From contig DUHN01000061.1 in assembly GCA_013330825.1 (NCBI GenBank), forward strand, positions 171 to 10,584: a stretch of 10,414 nucleotides of DNA. The letters are read 5' to 3'. Under the pieces are notes generated by a model, which did no database searches, was not told where the DNA came from, and was given only the letters and a program-made list of their open reading frames with translations. The position numbers and the translations under genes are program-made. Below are positions 1 through 6,978 of this stretch, piece by piece. Source of the stretch: Candidatus Woesearchaeota archaeon. GTDB taxonomy: Archaea > Nanobdellota > Nanobdellia > Woesearchaeales > GW2011-AR4. Each line of letters begins with the position of its first letter. Position 1 is the first letter of the stretch.

Positions 1-1
1 C

Positions 2-145
2 CAGTTCTGGGCGAGCTCGGTGGAGTGCGCGAACCTCTACGACATCAGCGGCGGCTTTTCCCATTCCTTCTTCAAGCTGGACTTCAGCCACGCCTTCAAG
101 TACAACGTCTCGGCGTACGCCACGGCGCTGAGCTGCACGCCATAG
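2..145 (+). CDS. C-terminal end of an unrecognised protein (partial)
   Basis: The gene runs in from the left edge and ends at TAG 143-145, leaving 47 codons. The visible tail is rich in aromatic and small residues (Phe, Tyr, Ser, Ala) and has two Cys, in VECANLY and in the final SCTP. It has no obvious membrane helix. High G/C at third codon positions supports real coding. It lies 73 bases upstream of a secretion/pilus operon on the same strand, so a secreted or pilin-like protein is possible, but that is inference from position only. I do not recognise the family. The next gene has its own promoter, so the two need not be co-transcribed. Confidence 0.6.
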   Translation, partial: QFWASSVECANLYDISGGFSHSFFKLDFSHAFKYNVSAYATALSCTP

Positions 146-186
146 GAACTCGCTGCCGAAAGTAACCACTCCGCCCTGATGAACAA

Positions 187-196
187 ATATTTTAAA
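187..196 (+). promoter_or_regulatory. TATA box of the secretion operon
   Basis: The AT-rich block ATATTTTAAA stands out in GC-rich surroundings. Its centre lies about 27 bases before ATG 219, the usual archaeal TATA-to-start distance, so the transcript is probably leaderless. No good Shine-Dalgarno sequence precedes that ATG, which fits. Confidence 0.6.
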
Positions 197-218
197 GCCA
201 GTTGAAGAGAAAGCGCTC

Positions 219-647
219 ATGACTACGCCGACCTCTAGCCCTCTCCGCACAGCTGCGGACGATCTCCTGGACCTGGTCAGGAAGCGCGGGAAGGTCTCCA
301 TCGATGAATTGTCAAAAGCCCTCCACATGCCTGCTGCCTCGGTCCAGTCGCTGGTGGATTTCTTCGTGGAGGAGAAGATCCTCGGCATCGAGTACAAGTT
401 CACCACGCCGTACGTCTACCTCAATGAGAGCAGGGAAGAGGGTAACCATCCGGTCTCCAGAGAGGAGTTCTACCGGCGCGCCAGGAGCAAGGGGACGCCG
501 GAAGCCCATATAGGGGCCTTGTGGAAGTCCTACCTCAACGACGCGCTTCCCCGCATACGGCAGGAGTTCATGGCCAAGGCATCCGCCCGGGGAGCGGCGG
601 CCCAGCAGGCGGAAGAATTGTGGCAGAAATACACGGAATACCTCTGA
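219..647 (+). CDS. Winged-helix-like protein, first gene of the secretion operon
   Basis: This 142-residue protein has no membrane helix. Residues 11-68 read as a winged helix-turn-helix: helix 11-23, KVS strand, helix 28-36 (IDELSKALHM), recognition-type helix 38-52, then a wing (IEYKFTTPYVYL). Residues 78-142 form a charged helical tail. The fold could bind DNA and regulate the operon. Winged helices also serve as protein-interaction modules in secretion ATPase complexes, and the tail and tight coupling to the downstream genes make that equally plausible. Its stop overlaps the next start (TGATG at 645-649), implying translational coupling. ATG 219 fits the TATA position. The exact family is not recognised. 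Confidence 0.75.
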   Translation: MTTPTSSPLRTAADDLLDLVRKRGKVSIDELSKALHMPAASVQSLVDFFVEEKILGIEYKFTTPYVYLNESREEGNHPVSREEFYRRARSKGTPEAHIGALWKSYLNDALPRIRQEFMAKASARGAAAQQAEELWQKYTEYL

Positions 648-1573
648 TGGACATAGACTCGTTTTTGGACAGGGAACTGGGGGCGCAGCAGAAGGGCAAG
701 GCAGAGCCTGAGGCATCGGGGGAGACTGCCGCCCTCCTGTCGAGCATCCAATACCTCCTTGCGCAGAAGCAGTTCGACCAGATCGAGGCAAGCTACGACA
801 GCCTCTGGAAGAAGGTCTCCCAGAGCGGATTTTCCTGGGACAGGAGCCTCTACGACGAGCTCGTCACCATCCACGGCCAGATCGCGCGCGAGACCGCGCC
901 GGCGTTTCAGGACGCCTCGAAGAAGATCCAGATCATGCGGCAGATGGTCGCCCAGGCGAGGACGCTCCTCAGCGCGCGGCAGGTCGACGGCGCGGCGAAG
1001 CTCCAGAACGAGGTGGCCGCCATGATGGCGGAGATCCCCGGCCTGTTCTTCCAGGAGAAGAAGGCGATGGAGAAGGAGGTGCTCCGCCTGCAGAGGGATG
1101 TCCACGACGCGCAGTCAGCGGCAGACCTCCAGAAGGTCTCCATGCTGCAGCGGGAGATCATGCAGCAGTCCGCCCGGCTGAGGCCGTTCCTCCTCTCGGG
1201 GAACGTGGCGGCCGCGACGCAGCAGTATGCGCGCCTCCTCTCCCTCTACCAGCAGCTTCCCCCCGGATTCCTGGGCATCAAGCTCGGCCTCGGCAGGGAG
1301 ATGGCGGAGATGTACAAGTCCCTTGCCATCCAGCAGGAGATCGAGCGCCTGAGGCAGCAGCTCAATCCCATCGCGCAGAGGCGCTTCGGGGCACTGCAGC
1401 AGCCATCCCATCCAGTGGCGGAGCGCCACCGCAGGCAGGCGCGCGAGCTGCTGGCGGGGAAGGAGTATGACGCGGCGCTGGCGCAGGTCAACGCCCTGCT
1501 GTCCCTGATACCGGATGACCAGGAAGGCAGGGACATGCTCGAGCGCATACAGGCGGCGAAGAGGGTGGCGTGA
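647..1573 (+). CDS. Helical-repeat protein of the secretion operon
   Basis: The start at ATG 647 overlaps the upstream TGA, giving 308 residues; an upstream in-frame ATG at 521 lies inside the previous gene and is unlikely. The protein is soluble and almost wholly helical, rich in Gln, Ala, Leu and Arg. Four degenerate units share the pattern LL-x-x-(K/R/N)-x-x-x-x-A...L..LP. They start near residues 37 (LLAQKQFDQIEASY), 107 (LLSARQVDGAAKLQ), 182 (LLSGNVAAATQQYA) and 268 (LLAGKEYDAALAQV). The last looks like a tetratricopeptide helix pair, and residues 135-175 may form a coiled coil. The gene abuts the ATPase gene directly, so a scaffold or adaptor for the ATPase or platform is the best guess. 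No enzyme motif is seen. Confidence 0.8.
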   Translation: MDIDSFLDRELGAQQKGKAEPEASGETAALLSSIQYLLAQKQFDQIEASYDSLWKKVSQSGFSWDRSLYDELVTIHGQIARETAPAFQDASKKIQIMRQMVAQARTLLSARQVDGAAKLQNEVAAMMAEIPGLFFQEKKAMEKEVLRLQRDVHDAQSAADLQKVSMLQREIMQQSARLRPFLLSGNVAAATQQYARLLSLYQQLPPGFLGIKLGLGREMAEMYKSLAIQQEIERLRQQLNPIAQRRFGALQQPSHPVAERHRRQARELLAGKEYDAALAQVNALLSLIPDDQEGRDMLERIQAAKRVA

Positions 1574-3022
1574 ATGGACTCCCGGGTGCTTGAGGCGTAC
1601 GACCTCGTGGTGAACAGGATCGTGGTGAAGGTCTCCATCCTCGCCGTCGAGCAGGAGGCGGTCCCGCTCTACACCATCACCGTCACCAACATCAGCGAGA
1701 CCACCAAGATCATCCTGGAGAAGATACGCGAGGAGTTCATCTCCGGGGCGGCGCAGGACCTCGAGGACTTCGACGAGGACATCTCCCGGATACAGGAGCA
1801 GTTCAAGGCGCGCATCCTGGTCCTCCTGAAGAAGTATTTCCCGACCGCGGACGAGAAGACGCAGGACATGCTCATCAACTACATGATCCAGCAGAACATC
1901 GGCCTCGGCAACCTCGAGATCCTGCTCAAGGACCCGAACCTCGAGGAGATCGTGGTCAACAACAGCCACGAGTCGGTGTGGATCTACCACCGCAAGAGGG
2001 GATGGTGCAAGACCAACATCAGGCTGCCGGACGAGCCGCGCATCCGCCACTATTCCACCATCATCGGCAGGGACGTGGGCAAGGAGATCACCACCCTCAC
2101 CCCCCTGATGGACGCCCACCTCAGGACGGGCGACAGGATCAACGCCACGCTTTCCCCCATCTCGTCGAAGGGGAACACCATCACCATCAGGAAATTCGCC
2201 GTCAAGCCGTGGACCATGACGGACTTCCTCAAGGACGGCGTCCTCTCGTACGAGGCCGCGGCATTGCTGTGGGTCGCGGTGCAGCACGAGCTGTCGTTCA
2301 TCATTGCGGGTGGGACGGGCTCGGGAAAGACGAGCATGCTCAACGTCATCTCCACCTTCCTGCCCCCCAATCAGCGCATCATCAGCATCGAGGACACGAG
2401 GGAGGTCGTGCTGCCGGAGATCCTCCACTGGGTCCCCATGGAGACCCGCCTCGCCAACCCGGAAGGCAAGGGAGGCATCACCATGCTCGACCTCATCGTC
2501 AATTCCCTCCGCATGCGCCCGGACAGGATTATCGTCGGGGAGATCAGGAGGAGGGAGGAGGCCGAGGTCCTCTTCGAGGCCATGCGCACCGGCCACTCCG
2601 TCTACGCGACGCTGCACGCGAACAACGCCCACGAGGTGGTCAACAGGCTCACCACCCGGCCGATAGACATCCCCAAGGAAGTGCTCTCCGCCCTTTCCCT
2701 GGCCGTGGTGCAGAACATCAACCGCAAGACCGGCAGGAGGCGCACCCTGCAGATTGCGGAGATCCTTCCCTCAGGGGAGCCGCGCATCATCATGCAGCTC
2801 AACCCCCTCAGGGGCCAGATGGAGTACATCGCCGAGCCGCTCCACGTCTTCGGCACCATCTCCCTCTACACCGGGCTGTCGAAGGAGGAGATCATCCAGG
2901 ACCTGAGGAGCAAGGTGAAGGTGCTGCAGTGGATGGTGGAGAAGAACATCAACGACGTCAACAAGATCGGCCTCATCATGTCGCGCTACTACCAGAACAA
3001 GCCATTCCAGCACATCCTGTGA
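1574..3022 (+). CDS. Type IV filament / type II secretion ATPase (TadA/VirB11/archaellum-ATPase family)
   Basis: This 482-residue cytoplasmic motor ATPase would power assembly or export through the two platform proteins encoded downstream. All signature motifs are present: Walker A AGGTGSGKTS at 245-254 with Lys252, an Asp box (SIEDTRE, 271-277), a Walker B region (DRIIVGEIR, 317-325) with Glu323, and a His box (GHSVYATLHANNA, 340-352). The N-terminal region (1-230) contains the segment VPLYTI, which I associate with archaeal members, and the N-domain motif NLEEIVVNN. Length and TLHAN wording are close to TadA/VirB11-type and archaeal paralogues. The start directly abuts the previous stop. 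Family is certain. Whether it makes a pilus, an archaellum-like filament or a secretion channel is not, because no pilin or prepilin peptidase gene is visible here. Confidence 0.95.
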   Translation: MDSRVLEAYDLVVNRIVVKVSILAVEQEAVPLYTITVTNISETTKIILEKIREEFISGAAQDLEDFDEDISRIQEQFKARILVLLKKYFPTADEKTQDMLINYMIQQNIGLGNLEILLKDPNLEEIVVNNSHESVWIYHRKRGWCKTNIRLPDEPRIRHYSTIIGRDVGKEITTLTPLMDAHLRTGDRINATLSPISSKGNTITIRKFAVKPWTMTDFLKDGVLSYEAAALLWVAVQHELSFIIAGGTGSGKTSMLNVISTFLPPNQRIISIEDTREVVLPEILHWVPMETRLANPEGKGGITMLDLIVNSLRMRPDRIIVGEIRRREEAEVLFEAMRTGHSVYATLHANNAHEVVNRLTTRPIDIPKEVLSALSLAVVQNINRKTGRRRTLQIAEILPSGEPRIIMQLNPLRGQMEYIAEPLHVFGTISLYTGLSKEEIIQDLRSKVKVLQWMVEKNINDVNKIGLIMSRYYQNKPFQHIL

Positions 3023-3025
3023 GAG

Positions 3026-3032
3026 AAGGAGG
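3026..3032 (+). promoter_or_regulatory. Strong ribosome binding site before a TTG codon
   Basis: AAGGAGG lies just after the ATPase stop and 6 bases before TTG 3039. It is the best Shine-Dalgarno match I found in the window and implies that something is, or was, translated in the 242-base gap before the next secure gene. Confidence 0.6.
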
Positions 3033-3038
3033 ACCAAC

Positions 3039-3234
3039 TTGAAAAAGAAAATGCAGAGGGCAGCATCAATTCGCGAGCGATTTTCCGGCTGGGAAAGCGG
3101 ACGGCAAGGGGGACGGCCCTGCTCGGAAGCAGGCTTCCGGCATCCACTGCGTGGACTGTGGGGAGTTGCCGTGCACCATTACGAAAGCAAAAGCGAGCCG
3201 ATGCTGCCCTCAATGGCATGAGGCGGCTTCATGA
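3039..3234 (+). pseudogene. Possible small Cys-rich protein with a frameshift near its start
   Basis: Starting at TTG 3039, the direct reading gives 60 codons (stop 3219-3221) with an unconvincing composition. The frame one base over is open from 3043 to TGA 3232-3234. It encodes a Lys/Gly-rich stretch followed by HCVDCGELPC and SRCCPQWHE, a spacing suggestive of a metal-binding site, with mostly G/C third positions from about 3097 to 3170. It has no ATG, GTG or TTG before the Cys cluster. The A-rich run GAAAAAGAAAATG at 3041-3053 is where a one-base indel would join the strong ribosome site and TTG start to the Cys-rich frame, giving about 65 residues. Its stop overlaps an ATG (ATGA 3231-3234) that opens only 9 codons. 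It could be a pseudogene, a sequencing error, true frameshifting or chance. The family is unknown. Confidence 0.35.
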
Positions 3235-3254
3235 GTAAGGCAACGATCCGGATC

Positions 3255-3260
3255 GGGTGA
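3255..3260 (+). promoter_or_regulatory. Ribosome binding site for the first platform protein
   Basis: GGGTGA, complementary to the archaeal 16S tail, ends 4 bases before ATG 3265. It fixes that ATG as the start even though the reading frame is open a little further upstream. Confidence 0.55.
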
Positions 3261-3264
3261 CCGC

Positions 3265-4089
3265 ATGGCACCCGCGCTGCCCAATCCCGGCTCATCCCTC
3301 CTGAAGCAGTTCCCGCATCTCCAGAGGGAGCTGCGCATGGCGAACATGAAGACGCCCCCTGCGCAGGTGCTCAACAGGGGCATCAGGAACGGCCTGCTGT
3401 ACGGCGCCGGCATGGCCGTTGGATCGTTCTTCATCCTTTCCCGGGCGAGGATGAGCCTCTTCCTCATGCTGCCGGTCTTCATCATCTTCTTCCTGCTCTT
3501 CTTCATGCTCGAGCCCCTCAAGGTCAAGTCAGCCATTTCCCGGAGGAGAAGGGAGATTGACAGGGAAGTCATCTTCATCGGGAGGTATCTCCTCATCAAG
3601 CTCTACTCCGGCAGGCCGCTCCTCAACGCATTGACGGAGATTGCGCAGAGCAGGGGAGTGACCGCCGCGTACGTGCGCGAGATTGTGCACGACATCAACA
3701 CCGGGACGCCCATCGAGGATGCCCTGAAGGACGCGGTGGCGTACTGCCCGTCCGAGAAGTTCGCCCGCATCCTGTTCCAGCTCAACAACGCGCTGAAGAT
3801 AGGCGTCGACGTCACCAAGCCCCTGGAGTCCCTGCTGCAGACATTGACCAAGGGGGAGGAGATCGAGCTCCAGCGCTACGGCAAGAAGCTGAACACGGTG
3901 GTGATCTTCTACATGGTCGCGGCCATCGTCATCCCGTCATTGGGCATCTCGCTCTTCATGGTGATTACGAGCTTCATCAACCTTCCCATGACCCTCAACG
4001 GCCTGCTCGCCATCTCGTTTTTCGTCGTGGTGCTGCAGTTCATCTTCATCAGCCTGTTCCGCGGCATCCGCCCGAACATCGACCTCTGA
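3265..4089 (+). CDS. Secretion platform membrane protein 1 (TadB-like, T2SSF domain)
   Basis: This 274-residue inner platform protein should anchor the ATPase at the membrane. Hydrophobic segments lie at about 43-59, 64-82, 210-235 and 241-265. The cytoplasmic T2SSF helical domain sits between, at about 95-207, with the typical LIKLYSGRPLLNALTEIA and NTGTPIEDALKDAV wording (the G-x-P/T-I-x-x-A-L repeat). Typical archaellum-type platform proteins (FlaJ/ArlJ) hold two such domains in one chain of over 500 residues. Here there is one domain, as in bacterial TadB, and the second is in the next gene, whose ATG directly follows this stop. The two products probably form a heteromer. Family is secure; the TadB assignment rests on gene order. 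Confidence 0.9.
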   Translation: MAPALPNPGSSLLKQFPHLQRELRMANMKTPPAQVLNRGIRNGLLYGAGMAVGSFFILSRARMSLFLMLPVFIIFFLLFFMLEPLKVKSAISRRRREIDREVIFIGRYLLIKLYSGRPLLNALTEIAQSRGVTAAYVREIVHDINTGTPIEDALKDAVAYCPSEKFARILFQLNNALKIGVDVTKPLESLLQTLTKGEEIELQRYGKKLNTVVIFYMVAAIVIPSLGISLFMVITSFINLPMTLNGLLAISFFVVVLQFIFISLFRGIRPNIDL

Positions 4090-5139
4090 ATGGCAAGGAT
4101 ATTTTTCATGCAGGAATTCGGCAAGGCGTTCGTGCCCAAGAAGGCGGTGCCCCACCTGAGGAGGTACGTCCTCAAGGCAGGCATCCGCCAGGTGCCGTAC
4201 GGCGCATTCGGCGCCCTGTTCTACGTCTGCCTCGCCGTCACCCTTGTCCTGTACTTCCTCGTCATCAGCCCATTGCTCCAGCGCCTCATCGCGGCGACGT
4301 TCCTTTCCGGTTTCGGGCAGCTTTCCCTCCTGGTGCTCGCCTTCCTGTCCGTGGCGCTGCTCCTGGTTGCGCTCTCCACCCTCATCATGCTGGTGGTGTA
4401 CTTCTATCTTGACATCCGCATCTTCCGCCGCACCAAGGAGATGGAGGAGATGCTGCCGGAGTACCTCCAGATCGTGGCATCGAACCTCCGCGGCGGCCTG
4501 ACGTTCGAGAACGCGCTCTGGTCGGCCATCAAGCCGCATTTCCGCATCCTGAGCAGCGAGATGGCGGAGGTCGCGAAGAAGGTGATGACCGGCTTCCCGG
4601 TGAAGAGGGCGCTGGTCGAGCTCTCGGAGAAATACGATTCCCCCATGCTGCGCCGCTCCGTCGACCTGATCATCAGCGAGGTGGAGAGCGGCGGCAACAT
4701 CGCCGACCTGCTGGAGCGCATCGTCGAGCACCTCAAGGAGACGCGGACGCTCAAGGAGGAGATGTCCGCTGCCGCCGTCGCCTATGTCATCTTCATTTCG
4801 GCCATCATCGTGGTGATCTCCCCCCTGCTGTTCTCGCTGGCCTACAACCTGCTGATCGTCATCCTGGGCTTCATCTCGAACCTCGCCGCGGCGACGCAGC
4901 GCGTGAACGCCCTCCCCTTCACTCTCACCACGGGCACGGTGAACCCCGATGACTTCAGGACGTTCTCGCTCATCACCATCATCGTGATCTCGTTCTTCGC
5001 CTCGCTCATCGTCTCCATCGTGGAGAAGGGCAGCATCCGGGGAGGGGTCAAGTACATCCCGCTCTATGTCTTCGGCTCCCTCGCGTTCTATTATTTCTTC
5101 ATGAAGGTGCTGACGGGCGTGTTCGCGGGGCTGGCGTAG
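4090..5139 (+). CDS. Secretion platform membrane protein 2 (TadC-like, T2SSF domain)
   Basis: The second platform subunit has 349 residues. Hydrophobic segments lie at about 38-60, 76-107, 226-260 (one or two passes), 291-311 and 322-345. The T2SSF domain at about 112-222 contains MLPEYLQIVASNLRGGLTFENAL and SGGNIADLLERI, hallmarks of the TadC/archaellum-platform half. Residues 266-290 form a polar, probably extracellular loop. The start is contiguous with the previous stop, so the pair is presumably translationally coupled and made in equal amounts. It ends the operon: the next 157 bases carry a separate promoter. No oligo-T terminator is evident. Confidence 0.9.
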   Translation: MARIFFMQEFGKAFVPKKAVPHLRRYVLKAGIRQVPYGAFGALFYVCLAVTLVLYFLVISPLLQRLIAATFLSGFGQLSLLVLAFLSVALLLVALSTLIMLVVYFYLDIRIFRRTKEMEEMLPEYLQIVASNLRGGLTFENALWSAIKPHFRILSSEMAEVAKKVMTGFPVKRALVELSEKYDSPMLRRSVDLIISEVESGGNIADLLERIVEHLKETRTLKEEMSAAAVAYVIFISAIIVVISPLLFSLAYNLLIVILGFISNLAAATQRVNALPFTLTTGTVNPDDFRTFSLITIIVISFFASLIVSIVEKGSIRGGVKYIPLYVFGSLAFYYFFMKVLTGVFAGLA

Positions 5140-5191
5140 CCATGCATTCAAGGGTAAAATCAGGATTGTAGAAGGAGAGGAACATCATTGC

Positions 5192-5224
5192 GCTCGCTTC
5201 GCTCGCATCAGGGTGGCGCGCCAC
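5192..5224 (+). repeat. Direct repeat and 12-base palindrome upstream of the riboflavin promoter
   Basis: GCTCGC-TTC-GCTCGC occurs at 5192-5206. The perfect palindrome GTGGCGCGCCAC follows at 5213-5224, about 42 bases before the rib TATA box. In GC-rich DNA such a palindrome can arise by chance. Its position would suit a regulator site. No FMN riboswitch is present. Confidence 0.4.
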
Positions 5225-5265
5225 AGTACGCGCATTTCATAAATAATCTGCAGATGCAGCATCAC

Positions 5266-5274
5266 TTTTAAATA
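5266..5274 (+). promoter_or_regulatory. TATA box of the riboflavin operon
   Basis: TTTTAAATA is centred about 27 bases before ATG 5297, predicting a leaderless message. A second AT-rich block, CATAAATAAT at 5239-5248, lies further up. The 157-base gap from 5140 holds no supported gene. Confidence 0.65.
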
Positions 5275-5296
5275 CCTATTCCATTGCATTTTTCCT

Positions 5297-6367
5297 ATGG
5301 AAGATCATGATCATTACATGAACCTCGCCCTCCAATTGGCTGAAAAAGGCAGGGGCACCGTCTCCCCGAACCCGATGGTGGGCTGCGTGATCGTCAAGGA
5401 CGGCAAAATTGTGGGCACAGGATACCATCGGAAGGCCGGCGGCCCCCACGCGGAGGCATTCGCGCTGCGCCGGGCAGGAAACAAGGCGAGAGGCGCGGTG
5501 ATGTACGTGACCCTGGAACCCTGCTCTCATTTCGGCCGCACCCCTCCGTGCACCAAGGCAATCATCTCGGCAGGGATACGGGAAGCGGTTGTTGCCGTCC
5601 GCGACCCAAGCCCGAGGATGAGGGGCATTGAGGACCTGAAGCGCGCTGGGGTGAAGGCCGTCGTTGGCGTCATGGAGGACGAGGCAAAAAGGACGAATGA
5701 GGTGTTCATGAAGTACACCAAGGTGAAACTGCCGTTCGTCACCCTCAAGCTGGCCGTCACCCTCGACGGCAGCATCGCGGCCTCGACGGGCTCTTCACGG
5801 TACATCACGTCAAAAGGGTCCCAGAAGATGGTGCATGGGCTCCGCACGGAAGTGGACGCGGTGATGGTGGGAAAGAACACGGTGCTGAAGGACAATCCCA
5901 GGCTCACGCCGCGCCTGGCCAAGGGAAAAGACCCATTGAAGATTGTGGTGGACTCCAGGGCGGAAATCCCCTTGTCCTGCAATCTGATGAAGAATCCGCA
6001 GAAGCTCATCATCGCAACAACGGGCAAGGCCAAAAAAGAAAAAGTCGGCGCGCTGGAGAGGAAGGGAGCCACGATCATCACCTGCCCTTCTCTTGGCGGG
6101 AAAGTTGACCTCAACTACCTCATGAAAGAGCTGGGAAAGCGTGATGTCACGGGCATCCTGCTGGAAGGCGGCGCGGAACTGGCGGCAGCGGCGCTCAGGG
6201 CAGGCATCGTGGACAAGATGATGGTCTTCATCGCGCCGAAGATCGCGGGAAAAGGCATCCAGGCAGTCGGCGACCTCGGCATCAGGGACATGGGCAAGGC
6301 CCTCGCCCTGAAAGACATAAAAATAAAAAGAGTGGCTGACGACGTCCTCGTGGAAGGGTACCCATGA
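5297..6367 (+). CDS. ribD: Bifunctional riboflavin deaminase/reductase RibD
   Basis: This 356-residue cytosolic enzyme should catalyse two middle steps of riboflavin synthesis: deamination of the GTP-derived pyrimidine, then NADPH-dependent reduction of its ribosyl side chain. The deaminase domain (1-145) has the zinc-site residues His51 and Glu53 (PHAEA) and Cys76 and Cys85 in EPCSHFGRTPPC. The reductase domain (147-356) has KLAVTLDGSIA at 151-161, VGKNTVLKDNPRLTPR at 191-206 and LLEGGAEL at 288-295. Length matches bacterial RibD. Many archaea use a separate reductase and no fused RibD, so the fusion suggests acquisition from bacteria. Start ATG 5297 fits the TATA distance, and the domain starts correctly. 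The stop overlaps ribB (ATGA). Confidence 0.95.
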   Translation: MEDHDHYMNLALQLAEKGRGTVSPNPMVGCVIVKDGKIVGTGYHRKAGGPHAEAFALRRAGNKARGAVMYVTLEPCSHFGRTPPCTKAIISAGIREAVVAVRDPSPRMRGIEDLKRAGVKAVVGVMEDEAKRTNEVFMKYTKVKLPFVTLKLAVTLDGSIAASTGSSRYITSKGSQKMVHGLRTEVDAVMVGKNTVLKDNPRLTPRLAKGKDPLKIVVDSRAEIPLSCNLMKNPQKLIIATTGKAKKEKVGALERKGATIITCPSLGGKVDLNYLMKELGKRDVTGILLEGGAELAAAALRAGIVDKMMVFIAPKIAGKGIQAVGDLGIRDMGKALALKDIKIKRVADDVLVEGYP

Positions 6368-6978
6368 GCATGGCCGGCAACGCCGTCAGGAAGGCCGTCG
6401 ACGCCTTCAGGAAAGGGAAATTTGTCATCATCGTGGACGACGAGCACCGGGAGAACGAGGGCGATGTGGTGGTCGCCGCGCAGGACATCACTCCCCGAAA
6501 GGTCAATTTCATGGTTACGCACGGCCGCGGCCTGCTCTGCGTGCCCATGGAGAAGGGACGCCTGGACGGACTGGACATTCCCATCATGGTGGAGGACAAC
6601 GAAGAACGCACGAGGTGCGTCTTTACCGTCTCGGTCGACGCGCGCACGGGCATCACGACGGGCATCTCAGCGCACGACCGGGCGAGGACCATCAGGCTTC
6701 TCGCCGACAGCAAGACGAAAGCACCCGATCTTGTCCGGCCTGGCCACGTCTTCCCGCTGATGGCGGCTGCCGGCGGACTGGAAGCGCGGAAAGGCCACAC
6801 CGAGGCCTCGCTCGAGCTGTGCAGGCTCGCGGGAAAATATCCGGTCGCGGCCATCTGCGAGATCCTGAACACGGACGGCACCATGGCGCGCCTGCCGCAG
6901 CTGAAGGTGTTCAGCAGGAAGCACCATATCCCGCTGGTGACCATCAAGGAGCTCGAACGGCATCTGGAGGCGGGATGA
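6364..6978 (+). CDS. ribB: 3,4-dihydroxy-2-butanone-4-phosphate synthase RibB
   Basis: The enzyme converts ribulose 5-phosphate to the four-carbon unit that lumazine synthase uses for riboflavin; it needs Mg. At 204 residues it is a single-domain form with no GTP cyclohydrolase II fusion. Signature blocks are complete: DDEHRENEGD at 25-34 (acidic Mg/substrate residues), TGISAHDRARTI at 99-110, RPGHVFPL at 125-132 and GHTEASLELC at 144-153 with His145 as a metal ligand. The start overlaps the ribD stop by 4 bases, and the stop overlaps the following small gene by 4 bases, so all three are coupled. Lumazine synthase, riboflavin synthase and a cyclohydrolase are not in this window and must lie elsewhere. 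Confidence 0.95.
   Translation: MSMAGNAVRKAVDAFRKGKFVIIVDDEHRENEGDVVVAAQDITPRKVNFMVTHGRGLLCVPMEKGRLDGLDIPIMVEDNEERTRCVFTVSVDARTGITTGISAHDRARTIRLLADSKTKAPDLVRPGHVFPLMAAAGGLEARKGHTEASLELCRLAGKYPVAAICEILNTDGTMARLPQLKVFSRKHHIPLVTIKELERHLEAG

Noticed and set aside
521..646. Upstream in-frame extension of the helical-repeat protein
   Set aside because: It overlaps the preceding gene in another frame and reads as low-quality protein; the TGATG junction at 645-649 gives a natural start.
1115..2632. Reverse-strand 505-codon open frame
   Set aside because: It mirrors the helical-repeat and ATPase genes, which have complete motifs on the + strand; it has no start signals.
3937..5151. Long reverse-strand open frame opposite the platform genes
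   Set aside because: It is rich in His, Asp, Glu and Gln as expected for the complement of a GC-rich membrane-protein gene, while the forward strand encodes clear T2SSF proteins.
5140..5296. FMN riboswitch before ribD
   Set aside because: None of the conserved RFN element blocks is seen, the predicted transcript is leaderless, and archaeal rib genes are not known for this riboswitch.
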